A DNA stretch of 64,000 nt, taken from contig CM075346.1 of assembly GCA_037693485.1 (NCBI GenBank), positions 52,746,001 through 52,810,000 on the forward strand, written 5' to 3'. Positions within the stretch are counted from its first letter, which is position 1. Each line of letters begins with the position of its first letter. Below the pieces are notes generated by a model. It was not told the origin of the DNA and made no database searches. It saw nothing but the letters and a program-made list of their open reading frames with translations. Both the position numbers and the translations under genes were made by a program. Below, piece by piece: positions 43,723 to 55,643 of the stretch. This stretch comes from Kitagawia praeruptora. Its lineage: Eukaryota > Streptophyta > Magnoliopsida > Apiales > Apiaceae.

Positions 43723-46700
43723 AGTTACGTTATAAATCTCAGAGATGATGCGACGTTAAAACAATAAATTCATTAAGATAATAAGAACTCTTGCCAAGTT
43801 CATAGTCGGACTACATAATGTAGTACTGACATATAAAACCCTTATGGGAACTATTAAGTATCATGATAGTAACTTAAGCTCGTTCTCGTACCGACTAGTA
43901 AGGTGACAGACCTTGAGGCATATGAGCAGCAGCGCAATGATGCTTGACTATATGCTGACGATCGAATGGCAGATTCGATAGAATACCCTACGGAGAACCA
44001 GAAGGAGGTTTCATCCAAAGAGGAGAATCCTATTGGGAATAAGGAATTTACCCTTGTGGGAATAAAGGCTGCAGCCAGAGAGACTGTAAGAGATAAGGTA
44101 TAGTGCTCAGAGAAGTGAGCGTAAGGAACTGAGGTATTATTAAGAGAACTAAAGATGCGTATTGGATTCATAGCCGGACTGCCGGATGAAGTACCAGCAA
44201 TTAAGACGAATTGGAAGGATTACTTGAGGTCTTATATGGGGATAGATAAAGATCCTTAGAGACCTACAGATTAATGAAAAAAGAGTTAGAGTGGTACATG
44301 ATTATCAAAGACAACGATAGAGGACAGGGAGCAGAGTCTCCAGGAGCAGTTGAGATAGAGGCAGCAAGTGCCATATCATTTGATAAATGGATTAGTGTGA
44401 ATATTGTTAATGATAATTTGCCATGAGAAGGCAGATTTCATAGGTTATAATTTATAAAGTCAAACTGAGATTGATGAGGTGGTTTGGTTCAGGGAAATGT
44501 CCATTTTATGAATAGATCAACCTAGAAAATAAAGACATTGGAAGGTGATGGTATGATTGGATAAAGTATATAAGGAAGTAGTAAGCGAGACAATGATCTC
44601 AGAACCTACAAGAGGAGAAGACCAGTGAGTCTATAATAAACTAGTAATGAGGCTATCGTCAGGAACCAAGTATAAGTTTAGTTCAATTCAGTGAAATGAT
44701 AAACCAGAAACATTAGATGCAAGTGATTCAAAGGAATATTAAATTCTTTCTTTTCCTTGAATGGATTATGGTAGTTACCTTTAGTTTATTCCGACACTGA
44801 ATCGTAAATGGATTAGGTAAGGTGAGCAGTGGTTAAGATGTAATTGAGAATGCTTTTAGATGAAACCTGAAAGAACAAGTGTAGGCCAAGTTCTCGAAGT
44901 AAGAGTTTTGGCAAAATGAAGTCCAGTTAATAGGACATATGATCAATAGGAGTAGTGTTGGTCGGCCCCACCAAGTTAAAGACAGTTTCAAATGGAGACT
45001 GGCCAACCCCACTGGCAAAGGTGAGAAATTTCATAAGATTCACGAGGTATTACCAAAGATTTGCTCAGGACTTTACAAAGAGTGCAGTCCCATAACCCGA
45101 CTTATTAGTAAGACTAAAATTTTGAATGTACAAGATAAATGGGGGGAAAATCTCCCTGGAGCTAAAGATAAAATTGGTGACGACCCAGCATTGGCGTTAC
45201 CTAATGGAAGAATGAAAAATTTTGGAATTTATTAGGATGCACCTCGTACAGGTTTAGGTGCTGTGCTTGTGCAACATGGCAGGGTAATTGCGGATGCATT
45301 CAGACAGCATGGTTCATCAGATTCGGAATGCCCTAGTAGTGCTAGTTTTGTGGAACGACTAACTTCGACGGTAGTATTCCTTCTGAGACTAGATGTTAGG
45401 TAGACTAGTATTTGGTAGTATCGACTATTAGGACGAATATGTACAAGAAAGATGTGGTATGTTTCAGTTTAGAAACTTTGATTTTCCCTTCTAGGGGAGG
45501 TATATATATTTGGTTTCTTTCCAATGGTTAAACTCCCAACTTTATGTCAATCATTTCATTATTATAACTGTTTATGGTTCCACCCGCTTGGATGTTCATA
45601 GAAATATTCTTCGGGTATCGAAATGGATCTTCTTAGTATTACCAGTGGGTGGATAGATTGACTGAAATTTCCCTGATTCTGGAAAGAACTTCAAAAAATT
45701 TGGCAAACCTTGTCTTTCTGATTATCAGAAGACGTCACCGAAAAGAGTGGAAATTGGAGCGAACCCTGTGGATTGGGTAAGGTAGCCGCTATACGGGTTG
45801 GTAGACAGACCCCGATTATTACAGTTGAATGTAGGGATAAAATTATGAAGTTGAGATTTGACAGAAAAAGGAAAATGTAATTAAGAAACAAGTCGGACTG
45901 AGAAATTCCGGGATTGACTTAAATGAAAAGGTTGTTATGCCATAAGTGTTAAGCTTTTGTGGCACGTGGGATTAATAAGAATAGTTGAAAGAATAAAAGT
46001 AAAGGAAAGGTGACCGGAGACGGTATCGAGAAGTCGATTGAGATTTATATGGAGTAAAGTTTTGAAAAAAATCAAAAGGTATCAAAGAAGAAGGCATTAT
46101 GCCAGAAATTGCTAGAAAAGTAATGCTATTAGCCAACCCCTAAACTCACATATTTTAGTGTGGCCAGGGGAGGCCAAGTCACAAAGGATTAGCAAGTAAC
46201 TAGACCAGCAATGAAAGGACAAAGCGGGGTTGCTTCTAATTAAGCGCCACCGCCAGGACTTTTGTTATAAAATGAATTGAGATATAGGATGATGGATTTT
46301 ATATATACCATGGACGTATTAGGATTGAGGGTAGTGACCAATGAAGAGTTACGAAGATTATCAAAGATAGTGCAGTATGATGCATAAATGTTATCTGAAG
46401 CTTAGTGTCCTCAAGAAGAGCAATATGTACCTAGAGATTCATGTTGAACATGACCAATATCTTCTAGAACATCCTTGCTACCAGTACCAAGTTCTGTAAG
46501 AAATAGTAGATAGACATGTGTTGTCTTTTGGAAGGTCATATAGACTGACATTCATTTGAAAGAAAAAGTTGGCATTAAGCTACCGATAGATTATCAAGAT
46601 GAGGAGGGTAGAAAAGAGACCCTTATTAAGGATTCAGGACTGGATTGTCAACTAAAGGATGTAAGTATTTCTTGAAAATGGGATCGAGGATATAATATCC

Positions 46701-48338
46701 ATAAAATTAAGACGAACCCTGGGAATGCACGAAGGATAGCATTACCCCTAATAAAGACATTGTGAATCCAGATGATATAAGTTGAACCGACTAAGGTAAC
46801 AATAACCTGTAAGGATTTATTGAAAAGAGTCTCGAAAGGTACATAGGCAGAATTGTTGTAGGATTGATCAATAATACTATGAGATACCCTGTATCTAGAA
46901 AATACAGGAGGAATGATGAGGATGACCTAAGAAACCTTACAAGGAAAAAGGTAATACTCTGAGTTTCAAAATGGAAGTTTGGTAGAGAATGTATGACATA
47001 ATAATAATGATGCCGAATGAGGCATGTAAGAAACCATGAGAAGGTATGGATTGAACCAATAAGGTTGAGATTGTTTTAAAGCAATAAAGACCTGAGACAA
47101 AAGATATCCTAGACCTGATGAGGATATTAGCCGTGATAAAAGTCACATTTAAGGATTAAGGCAATAACTTATGGAAAAAGACTGATGGATATTTTCTCCT
47201 TCAGCAGAATTTAAGGAAGAATACTTTCACCCAGTAGTGATGGGAATAAGGTAGAAAAAGTTGAGTTGAATAGATCAAGAAAACATTGATTGCAAGAAAT
47301 TATTATCAGGAAAGGCCAATGAGGTGGCCGACACTTTAAGTATTGAGGAGTAATTATGAATGCTCATACCAAAGAAACGGAATGGTATTGGGAAGGACTT
47401 TGAAAGTCAAATGTGGTGGAGGAATTTACATTCCCTCTAATGATTGTGCATGAATCAACCATAAGAGTAGTTTAAGTAAAGATTCGATTCCTGATATCGT
47501 CTTAAGCATATTACATGCGTTAGGAGGTCCTATGTTGAGGTAAACCAGGACCTGGTACGAAATTGACTAAGTAAACCGTTAGCTTCCAGTCTTCTACTGA
47601 AGATATATGATTGATAATTTCGTCAACTTGGCATAGCTACGATGCTTGAAGCTCTTCTGCAATTTTATCTGCTTCATGTAATATCAACATCAATTTCAGG
47701 AGAGTATTCCTTATAGATAAGAAATAGTGATTATTTTGTCCTCCTAGAGGATCTTGAATTGACAATTATGAAACCCGTATGTTTAGCTATTAAAGCACTG
47801 CGTAAATGATAAACGATGGTGATCCTTCTGAGAAATTAGGTGATAACGACTGTGGAAATGTCGAATTGAATCTAAGTTAGAGAAATCGTCCAGGTTTATT
47901 TCGGATGGTTTAACTTTAGAACGACGGGAAATTTGAAATAAATGATTAGGCTATGATGGTTCATAAAATGATTATAGTAGAAATAAAGACAAGTGACCGA
48001 TAGAGATGGAAATAGAGTTGAGAATTAATAAGAGAGTCAGATAGGCGGACTCATGAGAAGCTCCAGTAATGAAGCAAGAAAAGTATGGAATTGTCATGGC
48101 AAAGTTATTGTCCTAAATGGAAAGTCGGAAATTAGAAGCATAAATGACATACAAATTGACCCTTTTAGGTTGGGGGAAGTCGAGGAAATTTGAAATAAAT
48201 TGACTGAGTAATAAAGAGACTCATGGAATGAGAAAGTGAAATCTAGATGGTTGAACAAAGGAAAGTTGGACCCAAACGTGTAACGCGTATTGAGTAAAGG
48301 TGACGAGGGTCTCAACACTGAGATGACGGTGGAGTTAA
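43723..48338 (+). pseudogene. Decayed Gypsy interior with RT/RNase H remnants
   Basis: No long ORF survives. At about 45,024-45,310 the frame reads EKFHKIHEVLPKICSGLYKE, DDPALALPNG, then TAG, then DAPRTGLGAVLVQHGRVIAD. This corresponds to the Gypsy RT thumb and RNase H start (IYSDAS.RGLG.VL.QHG). At 47309-47353 GKANEVADTLSIEE matches the RNase H-integrase linker GKANVVADALSR. The order RT, RNase H, integrase linker identifies Ty3/Gypsy. Gag was not recognised. The reading frame is broken every few dozen codons. Confidence 0.75.
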
Positions 48339-48850
48339 CACTACACCACAAATGGTCTATGGCAACACCCAAAAAAAGTGTTAAAAATGCTGAAAAATGT
48401 TACCATAGGATTTAAGGCAACACTTTTGTCAATTTTGCAGGTGTTGGGAATTTGCATGTGGGCCTAGAGGTTAAGCCAACACATTTTGTCACACCTATGC
48501 CAACATCAACAACATGTTGCCTTAGGCACTTATGCCAACATTTTATGCAAAATAACAACATTAATTCCGGTGTTGGCATAAAGTTTATGGCAACACTGTC
48601 TAATCAACACCAACACCTTTGCGATGTTGCCATATAACCTATTCCAACATCAATATAATCTACAGCAACATCACTTGATTTAACAGTTTACATTTTTGCC
48701 AACATCCTAACATGTTATAGTAACACTTTTTAGATAACATTTTTCAAGTTTTAGCAACATCTTTATAGGCTATGGCAACATTTTTGTAAAAAAAATTTAA
48801 CAGCAGCTTCCTAAATTTTTAACACCATCTTTAGCCATAAATAAATTTTT
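48339..48850. repeat. CACTA left subterminal repeats
   Basis: Dense repeats of GCCAACA, GGCAACA, TAGCAACA and ACACC, in both orientations, spaced about 15-40 bases. In CACTA elements such subterminal arrays bind the TNPA-type protein. The matching right array is at about 54,400-54,603. Confidence 0.75.
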
Positions 48851-49086
48851 AACAACATGTTAAGTTTTAGCAACTGATCAACATAAATAAATTATCCAAA
48901 CTCAAGGATTACATAACCAAATCAAAGTCAAACATCGTTAACAAGTTACTTAGCAAAAGATCTTGTCAAACATCGTTAACAAGATAGACATAAAGAGAAG
49001 CACCTAAGTTCATAATGTCTCAAAAGATTTCATAACTACTAGCTAATTAAGACAGAAAGATTTCAATACTAGCTAAGACAGAAGCA

Positions 49087-50367
49087 TCAAGAAGCTGTGT
49101 CGGCTTCACTTGCATCACCATTGTTAGGTGGTTGTGCCTCCATAGTACTTAACTCGTCAATATCAACCTTGAGCACCTCCGGACACTTATCTGCCAGTTT
49201 GGATATCACCATCTTAACATTTTCTCGAACCTTCTTCTCCATTTTTTCATCCATCTCCTGCGCAATTTGATCCCGAATCTTTTCAGTCAAACTTGCCAAG
49301 TGCTGATCTGAGAGAGCTGAAGTGCTGATCTTTTCAGTTGCAGCTCGTGTTGCCAATTTTCCCTTTGCTTCCTTTTTCCGGATAAGTCTCCCAACTAAAT
49401 AAGATCGGTTGTGCTCTTTGCCACCATAAACAAGCTTATTAGCATCGTCCACATTTCCCTCCTCAAGAACTTTCTGAACATCTTCCTGTAAAAAGAAAAG
49501 TTAATACAATAAATAATAATGCATAAACAATGCAGAAAAGAACTTTAATTACTAAAACAAAACTTACAATCTTCTTTGTAACCACATCAGTAGGTAACTT
49601 ATACTCTCTGGTTTCCTCTCTTTTGCGTGTTTTAATGTAAATATCAGCATCTGATATTGGTGCCGGTGGTTCATCAGGTTTAGCACGCTGCTCCCTCTCA
49701 ATCACCTTGCATAAAGTAGTAATAGAGTTATAAACATTACCCTAAAATCAAACTCAACATTCGAGCAGTTGGGTCCAAACCGCCAAAAGAAAAAGTACAC
49801 AACAGCCAAATACTAATCCAAATACTAATCACAGTAGCCAAGTACTAAATTATGAGTGTCCAAATTTCTAACTAAACAGGTCATATTTCTAACTAAACAC
49901 TTAGTGACCATCTAATTGCATTTTAAACCTCTACAATATTGCGAGTTTATAAAAAATGTTCACTTACCATTTTATGGCAGATTTGGGCGAAACTATTAGG
50001 CCCAGCAGTATGCGTTTCTGTTATCTTGCTTCGAGCTAGAGCATTTTTTCTGGCTCTCTCCTACAAAGGACAAAATATAGCAAATGCGTAAACCGGGTGA
50101 TTGATGCATTGACAGATTTGGTTAATTACCAAACAAATTTATTACCTGCACTTTTTCATCAGCCCAATAGTTTAAAAGGATCTTAAAGTCTGTCAAAGGA
50201 ATGTTCCTTGGCCTATTTTGCAGCCTCTGCTCATCATTAGGATACTTAGTGTAATGATTACTCTTGATTGTAGCTTTGTGTGTCCTAAACTGATCACGCA
50301 TCGTGAGCATTACATACTCATAACCCTCCTCTTCAATGATGTACTTGTCCTAATTGTCAAATATTTA
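49087..50367 (-). CDS. CACTA second gene, Transposase_24 (TNPA-like) part
   Basis: Four exons on the minus strand: about 50,346-50,146 (DKYIIEEEGYEYVMLTMRDQ, NYWADEKVQ, donor GTAATAA), about 50,063-49,968 (ERARKNALARSKITETHTAG then PNSFAQICHKM), about 49,709-49,568 (VIEREQRAKPDEPPAPISDA, donor GTAAG) and about 49,488-49,087 (stop TGA). The pattern LLNYWADEK..ERARKN...HTAGPNSFA is that of plant Transposase_24 proteins. The last exon is helical (LTEKIRDQIAQEMDEKMEKK), probably a coiled coil. In En/Spm the corresponding protein binds subterminal repeats and assists TNPD. Its 5' end appears to have been lost by a deletion that brings it against the TNP2 frame. Confidence 0.7.
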
Positions 50368-50382
50368 CAGGTAAAGACAACA

Positions 50383-52805
50383 TTAGCAAAAGTAATCTTC
50401 AGCCAAATGAATAGATTTCCCTTTTTTGTTCTTCCCTGAACCAATAGGATATCCACCAGTTTCTACATTTGTCACTGCAGCTTCATTCGACCACGTATTT
50501 TCGTTACCACCTAAGAATCTTGCACAAAATGTTAGACATTCATCTGCCAAGTAGCCCTCTGCTATAGACCCTTCTGGCTTACTCTTATTACGGACATATC
50601 TTTTTAATTTACCTAGGTACCGCTCAATTGAGTACATCCATCTTTGGTGGACTGGTCCGCCAAGTTCAATTTCATTGCACAAATGTACTGGTAAGTGAAC
50701 CATGATATCAAAGAATGCTTGTGTAAAAGTCATTTCAAATTGGCAGAGTATTTCAATAATTTCCTGCTGCAACTTCGGTATATCCTCCTTCTCAATTACC
50801 CTGGAGCATATACTTCTAAGAAATTCACCAAGTCTTATTAACGGGACTGCAACCTCGGGCTTCAATGATTTTTTTATAGCAATTTGTAACAGGTACTGCA
50901 TAATAATATGCGCATCATGACTCTTGTACCCCGTAACTTTCCTATCTTGGACACATCTGCTAATATTGGAACCAAATCCATATGGTAATTTAGCATTTTG
51001 TAATACGGAACAAAATATATCTTTTTCTTTGTTCGTCATGTCAAAGTTTGCCGCCATGATTTCAAGGTGCTTTCCATCACTGGAGGGGATAGGATGAAGG
51101 ACCTTCCTAATACCCAATTCTTGCAAATCTAATCGAGCATTAACATGATCTTTTGTCTTGCCACTAATATTTAACAAAGTGCCAAGAATACTATCACATA
51201 TATTCTTTTCTATATGCATGACGTCAAGGTTATGCCGTAATAAATTTTCACTCCAATATGGTAAGTCAAAAAATATTGACTTCTTATTCCAAGGGTTGAC
51301 ATCGCAACTAACTTTCCGCTTTCCTATCCCTTTACCAAAATTATTTTTATAACCCTCCAACAAATTTTTGATCATGCTCCTGATAAAACAGCTGGGGCCT
51401 GGCCAAACTCAACTTGACCATTAAATCTTTTTTTATCTGATCTCCACTTATGATTGGGATCCAGGAATCGTCGGTGGTTCATATAGCACACTTTCCTACT
51501 ATGTTTTAGATACGTTGACGATGTCTCGTAATTGCAGATAGGGCAAGCTAGGTACCCTTTGGTACTCCAACCCGACAACATTGCATAACCGGGAAAATCA
51601 CTTATCGTCCACAATACCCCTGCCCGTAAAATGAAATTTTCCTCCATCGAAGCATCATAACTTTCAACTCCTACATCCCATAACTCTTTCAACTCCTCCA
51701 TCAAAGGCTGCATGTAGACATCAATGTTGTTTCCAGGATCATTTGGACCTGGTATGAGTGTGGACAACATCAAATTTTCTGGTTTCATATTTAGCCAGGG
51801 AGGTAGGTTGTAGTTGACCACTATAATTGGCCATGTGCTATGACTACTACTCATTGTTCGAAACGGATTGAACCCATCCGAAGCTATACCCAATCTGACA
51901 TTTCGATTTTCTGACGAAAACAATGGATACTTGGCATCCATCGTCTTCCAAGCCAAGGCATCAGCCGGATGCCTTAACTTTCCGTCTTTTTTTCGATCTA
52001 CTGCATGCCAGGTCATTAGCTTTGAGAAATCTTTGCACATATACATTCGTTGCAGCCTTGGTCTTAAAGGAAAATATCTCATTACTTTCGCCGGAATTTT
52101 GCTTTTGTCGTCTGCTTCTTTCGTAACTCTCCACCTTGAGACGCCACAAGTTTTGCAGGAAACTTCATTCTTATTTTGACCCCAATATAACATGCAGTCA
52201 TTAGGACATGCATGTATTTTTTCGTAGCCAAGGCCTAAATCCTTAATGACGGTTTTGGCGGAATTAAAAGAAACAGGTACTTCAACATACGGAAATGCCT
52301 CTTTTAATATTTGTAATATTTCACCGAACGCGGACTCGGTTACTCCATTAAGGCATTTCCAATGGTAAAGTCTGATAAGAAAACTTAGCCTAGAAAATTT
52401 TTTAGAACCAGGATACAAGGGCTTTTTTCCGTTTTCAAGAACGCGAAAAAATTTACTTGCATCTTCATTCGGCCCCCTATTTGCGTAAGTAACATTCAAC
52501 ATCTGGTCCAGATTATCTTCAAACCCGATATTTTCTTCACAGTCCATCATATTAGCATCACCCTTCAAATTCGAGACATCATAAATCCAACTTGCAACTT
52601 CCAGGTAAGGACCCTTGCAAATAAGGTGATTATAAACATCTTCTGGACCCCACCACAACTTACTTTTACATCGACTACAAGGACATTTTAATTCATTTTC
52701 GACGGAAAAATTAAGCATGGCATTTTTGACAAACTCTTTGACCCCTTTCATAAACTCTTCACTTGATCTTGGAAGATTTATCCACATCTGGCCTTTATGA
52801 TTCAT
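50383..52805 (-). pseudogene. CACTA transposase (TNP2 / Transposase_21), frameshifted
   Basis: Starts MNHKGQMWINLPRSSEEFMK at 52805. Residues about 8-80 are the transposase-associated domain with Cys pairs (CPCSRCKSK). The Transposase_21 core follows with HACPNDCMLYWG, CKTCGVSRWR, GIASDGFNPF and STLIPGPNDPGNN. The first frame (477 codons) stops at 51372, and a second (330 codons) opens at 51375 in an ATGA overlap. It continues the same domain with DLPYWSENLLRHNLDVMHIE, KNICDSILGTLLNI and the DUF4218-like part (YSIERYLGKLKRYVRN). So one gene is split by a single frameshift. The C terminus after SGKNKKGKSIHLAEDYF is missing compared with the family. TNPD-type proteins cut the element ends. Confidence 0.88.
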
Positions 52806-54399
52806 AACTACAGTTAAAACATTGCGAAAACGATTACTACCTTTAGTTCTTTTTTATTCTATACCTAACAAACATATATATATATATATATATGCGCTTA
52901 AATATATAGTACGTCCGGCCTAATTCCTAAAACCTAACTTATCAGTGTTTATATTTGTGTGTATTGAATTTTTAACAATGGAATTATTACGATTCGACCT
53001 GCTAGATATCGGAAATGCTCAGGTCTATAGAAAAAGTTTAGACTTGCTAAATACCTGAATTTTAATTGAATCTCTTGACCACGTTCTTATTAGTTAGTAG
53101 CTTAAATTATGTTACGGACTTTTATTAAATAGCTTAGTCACTTAAACGTGTTTGCTACACACTTGGCAGAACTAGACAACTCTAATTTGTATGTTGCTAG
53201 CATCTCTATAGAGGTTCAGCTGCAAACTTCAGGCTCAATATCATTTCACCATAAACAACTTCAACACAAACTATCAATTATCAAGTTCTACATATACACA
53301 AACATAGCATCTATATACATCACATAAACCCTAGAAACCAAAATTAAACATCAATTCAAACAAACATATTTCACAATCAGCTAAAAAACATACTTATATT
53401 GCGATAAACATGTCACGCAAAAAACATATCATGTCACATATATTACAAACTGGAAGTAATTTATAACTAATTGGTATTTGCGACATACCTTATATTTACT
53501 GCTTTGCTACTACAGAGTATTGTTTTAAAAAACTTCACCCCTCCCTATAAGATCCTCACTTCCAACAAGAACCTCACCTATAGAAACAAAACAAACAGAA
53601 TAAAAATACTGTTGAAGATAGTCACTGTATTCGGTATAAAATCAACTGCAAATAAACTGCTGCCATTGCAAAATCTTACTTTGTCAATAAACACAATCAA
53701 GTTAAAAACACAATATCAATACACAGTCAATAGAACACAATCAAGACAAACACAATCAAGCATAAACTAAACTTATCAAATATCAATACTTCAAGTTAAA
53801 AACAGTGGGCTTCATGAACAAATTTTAATAGGTGCCTCGAGGTCTAAAATAGTGGGCTGTTTCAAGAACAAATCTATAGAACACAAACACTTCAAGAATT
53901 CAACAAACCCCCAAAAACAGTCTCAATTAGAAAAAAACCCCAAAAATTAGGGTTTGTAAACCCCCAAAATTAACAAAATAAAAACCCCAAAAAATTAGGG
54001 TTTGTAAACTCTAATAAAAACTTAGAAACAAAAAACTTAGGGTAATTCAAAGTAAAAACTTAGGGCTTGCAACTTTAACAAAACAAAAACCCCAAAAATT
54101 AAATCAATTAGAAACCGAATTGAGAGAGAGAGAGAGATAACCGAGATGAGAGATGAGAGATGAGACGCCGGAGATGAGAGATGGACACCGGAGAAGAACA
54201 ATACGCCGGAGATGAGAGGTGAGAGGTAAGAGATGAGCGGAGAGGAGAGGAGAGATGAGACTGAGACTGAGAGCGATAGATCTGAGTGTGGTTTCTTTTT
54301 TTGTTTTATTTTGTTTTCTTTTTTTGTTTTGTTTTATTTTGTGAGCGGGCAAATTAACAATTTTTAGCCGCTCTTTTTTTCAGTAATAGCGCCAAAAAT
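52806..54399 (-). other. CACTA upstream region with microsatellite and GA-rich tract
   Basis: The 5' side of the transposase gene. It contains a (TA)n tract at 52,868-52,893, AT-rich DNA with AAAACCCCAAAAATTAGGG phrases around 53,930-54,000, a GA-rich tract of GAGAGATGAGA units at 54,119-54,260, and T-rich sequence with TTGTTTT repeats. It probably holds the promoter and a 5' UTR or intron. No coding signal. Confidence 0.5.
54119..54260. repeat. GA-rich simple repeat (GAGATGAGA units)
   Basis: Starts with (GA)n at 54,120 and continues in variants of GAGATGAGA/GAGAGGAGAG with two CGCCGGAGATGAGA phrases. Pyrimidine-rich on the gene strand; GA/CT tracts are common near plant transcription starts. 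Confidence 0.7.
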
Positions 54400-54603
54400 T
54401 TTAACAATTTTTCAGGTGTCTAAGGCAACACCAACTCATGTGTTGGCATTGAGGAATAAAATTGCATCTAAGCCAACATGAAGGGCAACATCTGGTTATG
54501 ATGTTGGCTTATATCTAATTTATTCAATTTTTAGCATCTAAGCCAACATTTTACGTGGCAACATCGATTTTCAGTGTTGCCATAGACCATTTGTGGTGTA
54601 GTG
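54400..54603. repeat. CACTA right subterminal repeats and terminus
   Basis: Repeats of GCAACA, CCAACAT and TGTTGGC(A/T)T in both orientations lead to the terminal inverted repeat ending GTGGTGTAGTG at 54603. Confidence 0.75.
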
Positions 54604-54606
54604 TAA

Positions 54607-55630
54607 ACAACATAAGTAAATAAGAATTAGATAATACGAAGGATGTGATTGATAAAGAAAAGATTGGGAGATAATTATGAAATGAGAAGCAAGGAATGTT
54701 ATGAATGGACTTTCTAATGAACTCTCGGGATGACAACATGATAGTGTTAGTATTGTGAATATGAAAGAGTTAGTAGAGTGGCGTAGAATGTCATTAACTA
54801 TGATGTCAAGCGAGAAATCTAAGATTTAACCTGAGAGGTTGAAAGATTTTCCGACGATGAGTGTTGCTAAGATTGAACAAAAACATAGGTCCATAGAATG
54901 ATGGACCGAGCAGCGAGGATATGTTGACACGTGAGATTATGATATAATGGTATTTGATACGATTATGATTATTTTTCTTCTCTGATAAACCTCTATAGTT
55001 CAGAGGTAAATTTTAAGTATGATATTTGAAAATCATGAAAAATTTCTATAATTCTCTGAAATTCTTTTCTTTTCTTCTCTCTTATTTATCTTCTTCTACA
55101 TTGAGAAGAACAAACCTTTAAGGAGGGGAGGTACTGCTACGTGACTACCTGTCTATGTGATAGGAGTCTAAGTGGAATACCATAACTTGTCTAAATTGCT
55201 TGTCAAGTACTAAAGGCTGGCCACCTTCTGTACTAACTATGCAATAGGACAAATGTTCATTGATCATAGTGATCTCTTAATAAATTCTTCTATTTATGTG
55301 TTGATCGAGATTGCGAAGATAAAAGCGATCAGGAAATGCGTAATTACGAGTGAGGTTATCTCCAAATTCGCAGTGCGATAGTGATACCAAAGTCACTATA
55401 GATACCAATAAGGAAAAATAGTATATGACTGGGTAAGAGCATAACCCGGATAGTGTGTTGTACGAAAAATAGCAAAGATTAATGAAAAAGGATAAAGGAT
55501 GTATTGTAGCACTAGTAAGATGTGCTGAAAACGGATTGGGATTGATTGAGGATTAACTGGAGAACTGGAAAGTGAAATAACCAACAAGTACTCAATTGTC
55601 TTCTACCTGATTCCGGGACGGAATCCTTTT
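54607..55630 (+). other. Gypsy-derived interior, right part
   Basis: Continues the decayed interior after the CACTA insertion; stop codons in all frames and no recognised domain. Confidence 0.6.
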
Positions 55631-55643
55631 AAGGAGGGGAGAC
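55631..55643 (+). other. Gypsy polypurine tract
   Basis: AAGGAGGGGAGAC immediately before the 3' LTR (TGTAAGAACCC). It is conserved although the interior is non-coding, as expected if the element still replicated in trans. Confidence 0.85.

Larger units (their letters stand above)
48339..54603 (-). mobile_element. CACTA (En/Spm) DNA transposon
   Basis: The left end CACTACACCACAAATGGTCT and right end AGACCATTTGTGGTGTAGTG are perfect inverted repeats that extend to about 28 bases (through ATGGCAACAC). A TAA duplication flanks the element (48336-48338 and 54604-54606). It is 6,265 bp, with subterminal CAACA-type repeats at both ends and minus-strand TNP2-like and Transposase_24-like genes. It is inserted in the interior of the Gypsy-derived element. 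Confidence 0.95.

Noticed and set aside
48452..48637. ORF in the CACTA left subterminal region
   Set aside because: Built from CAACA/ACACC repeats.
51372..51375. ATGA overlap as a translationally coupled operon
   Set aside because: This is a plant transposon gene and the two frames are halves of one domain, so a frameshift explains it.
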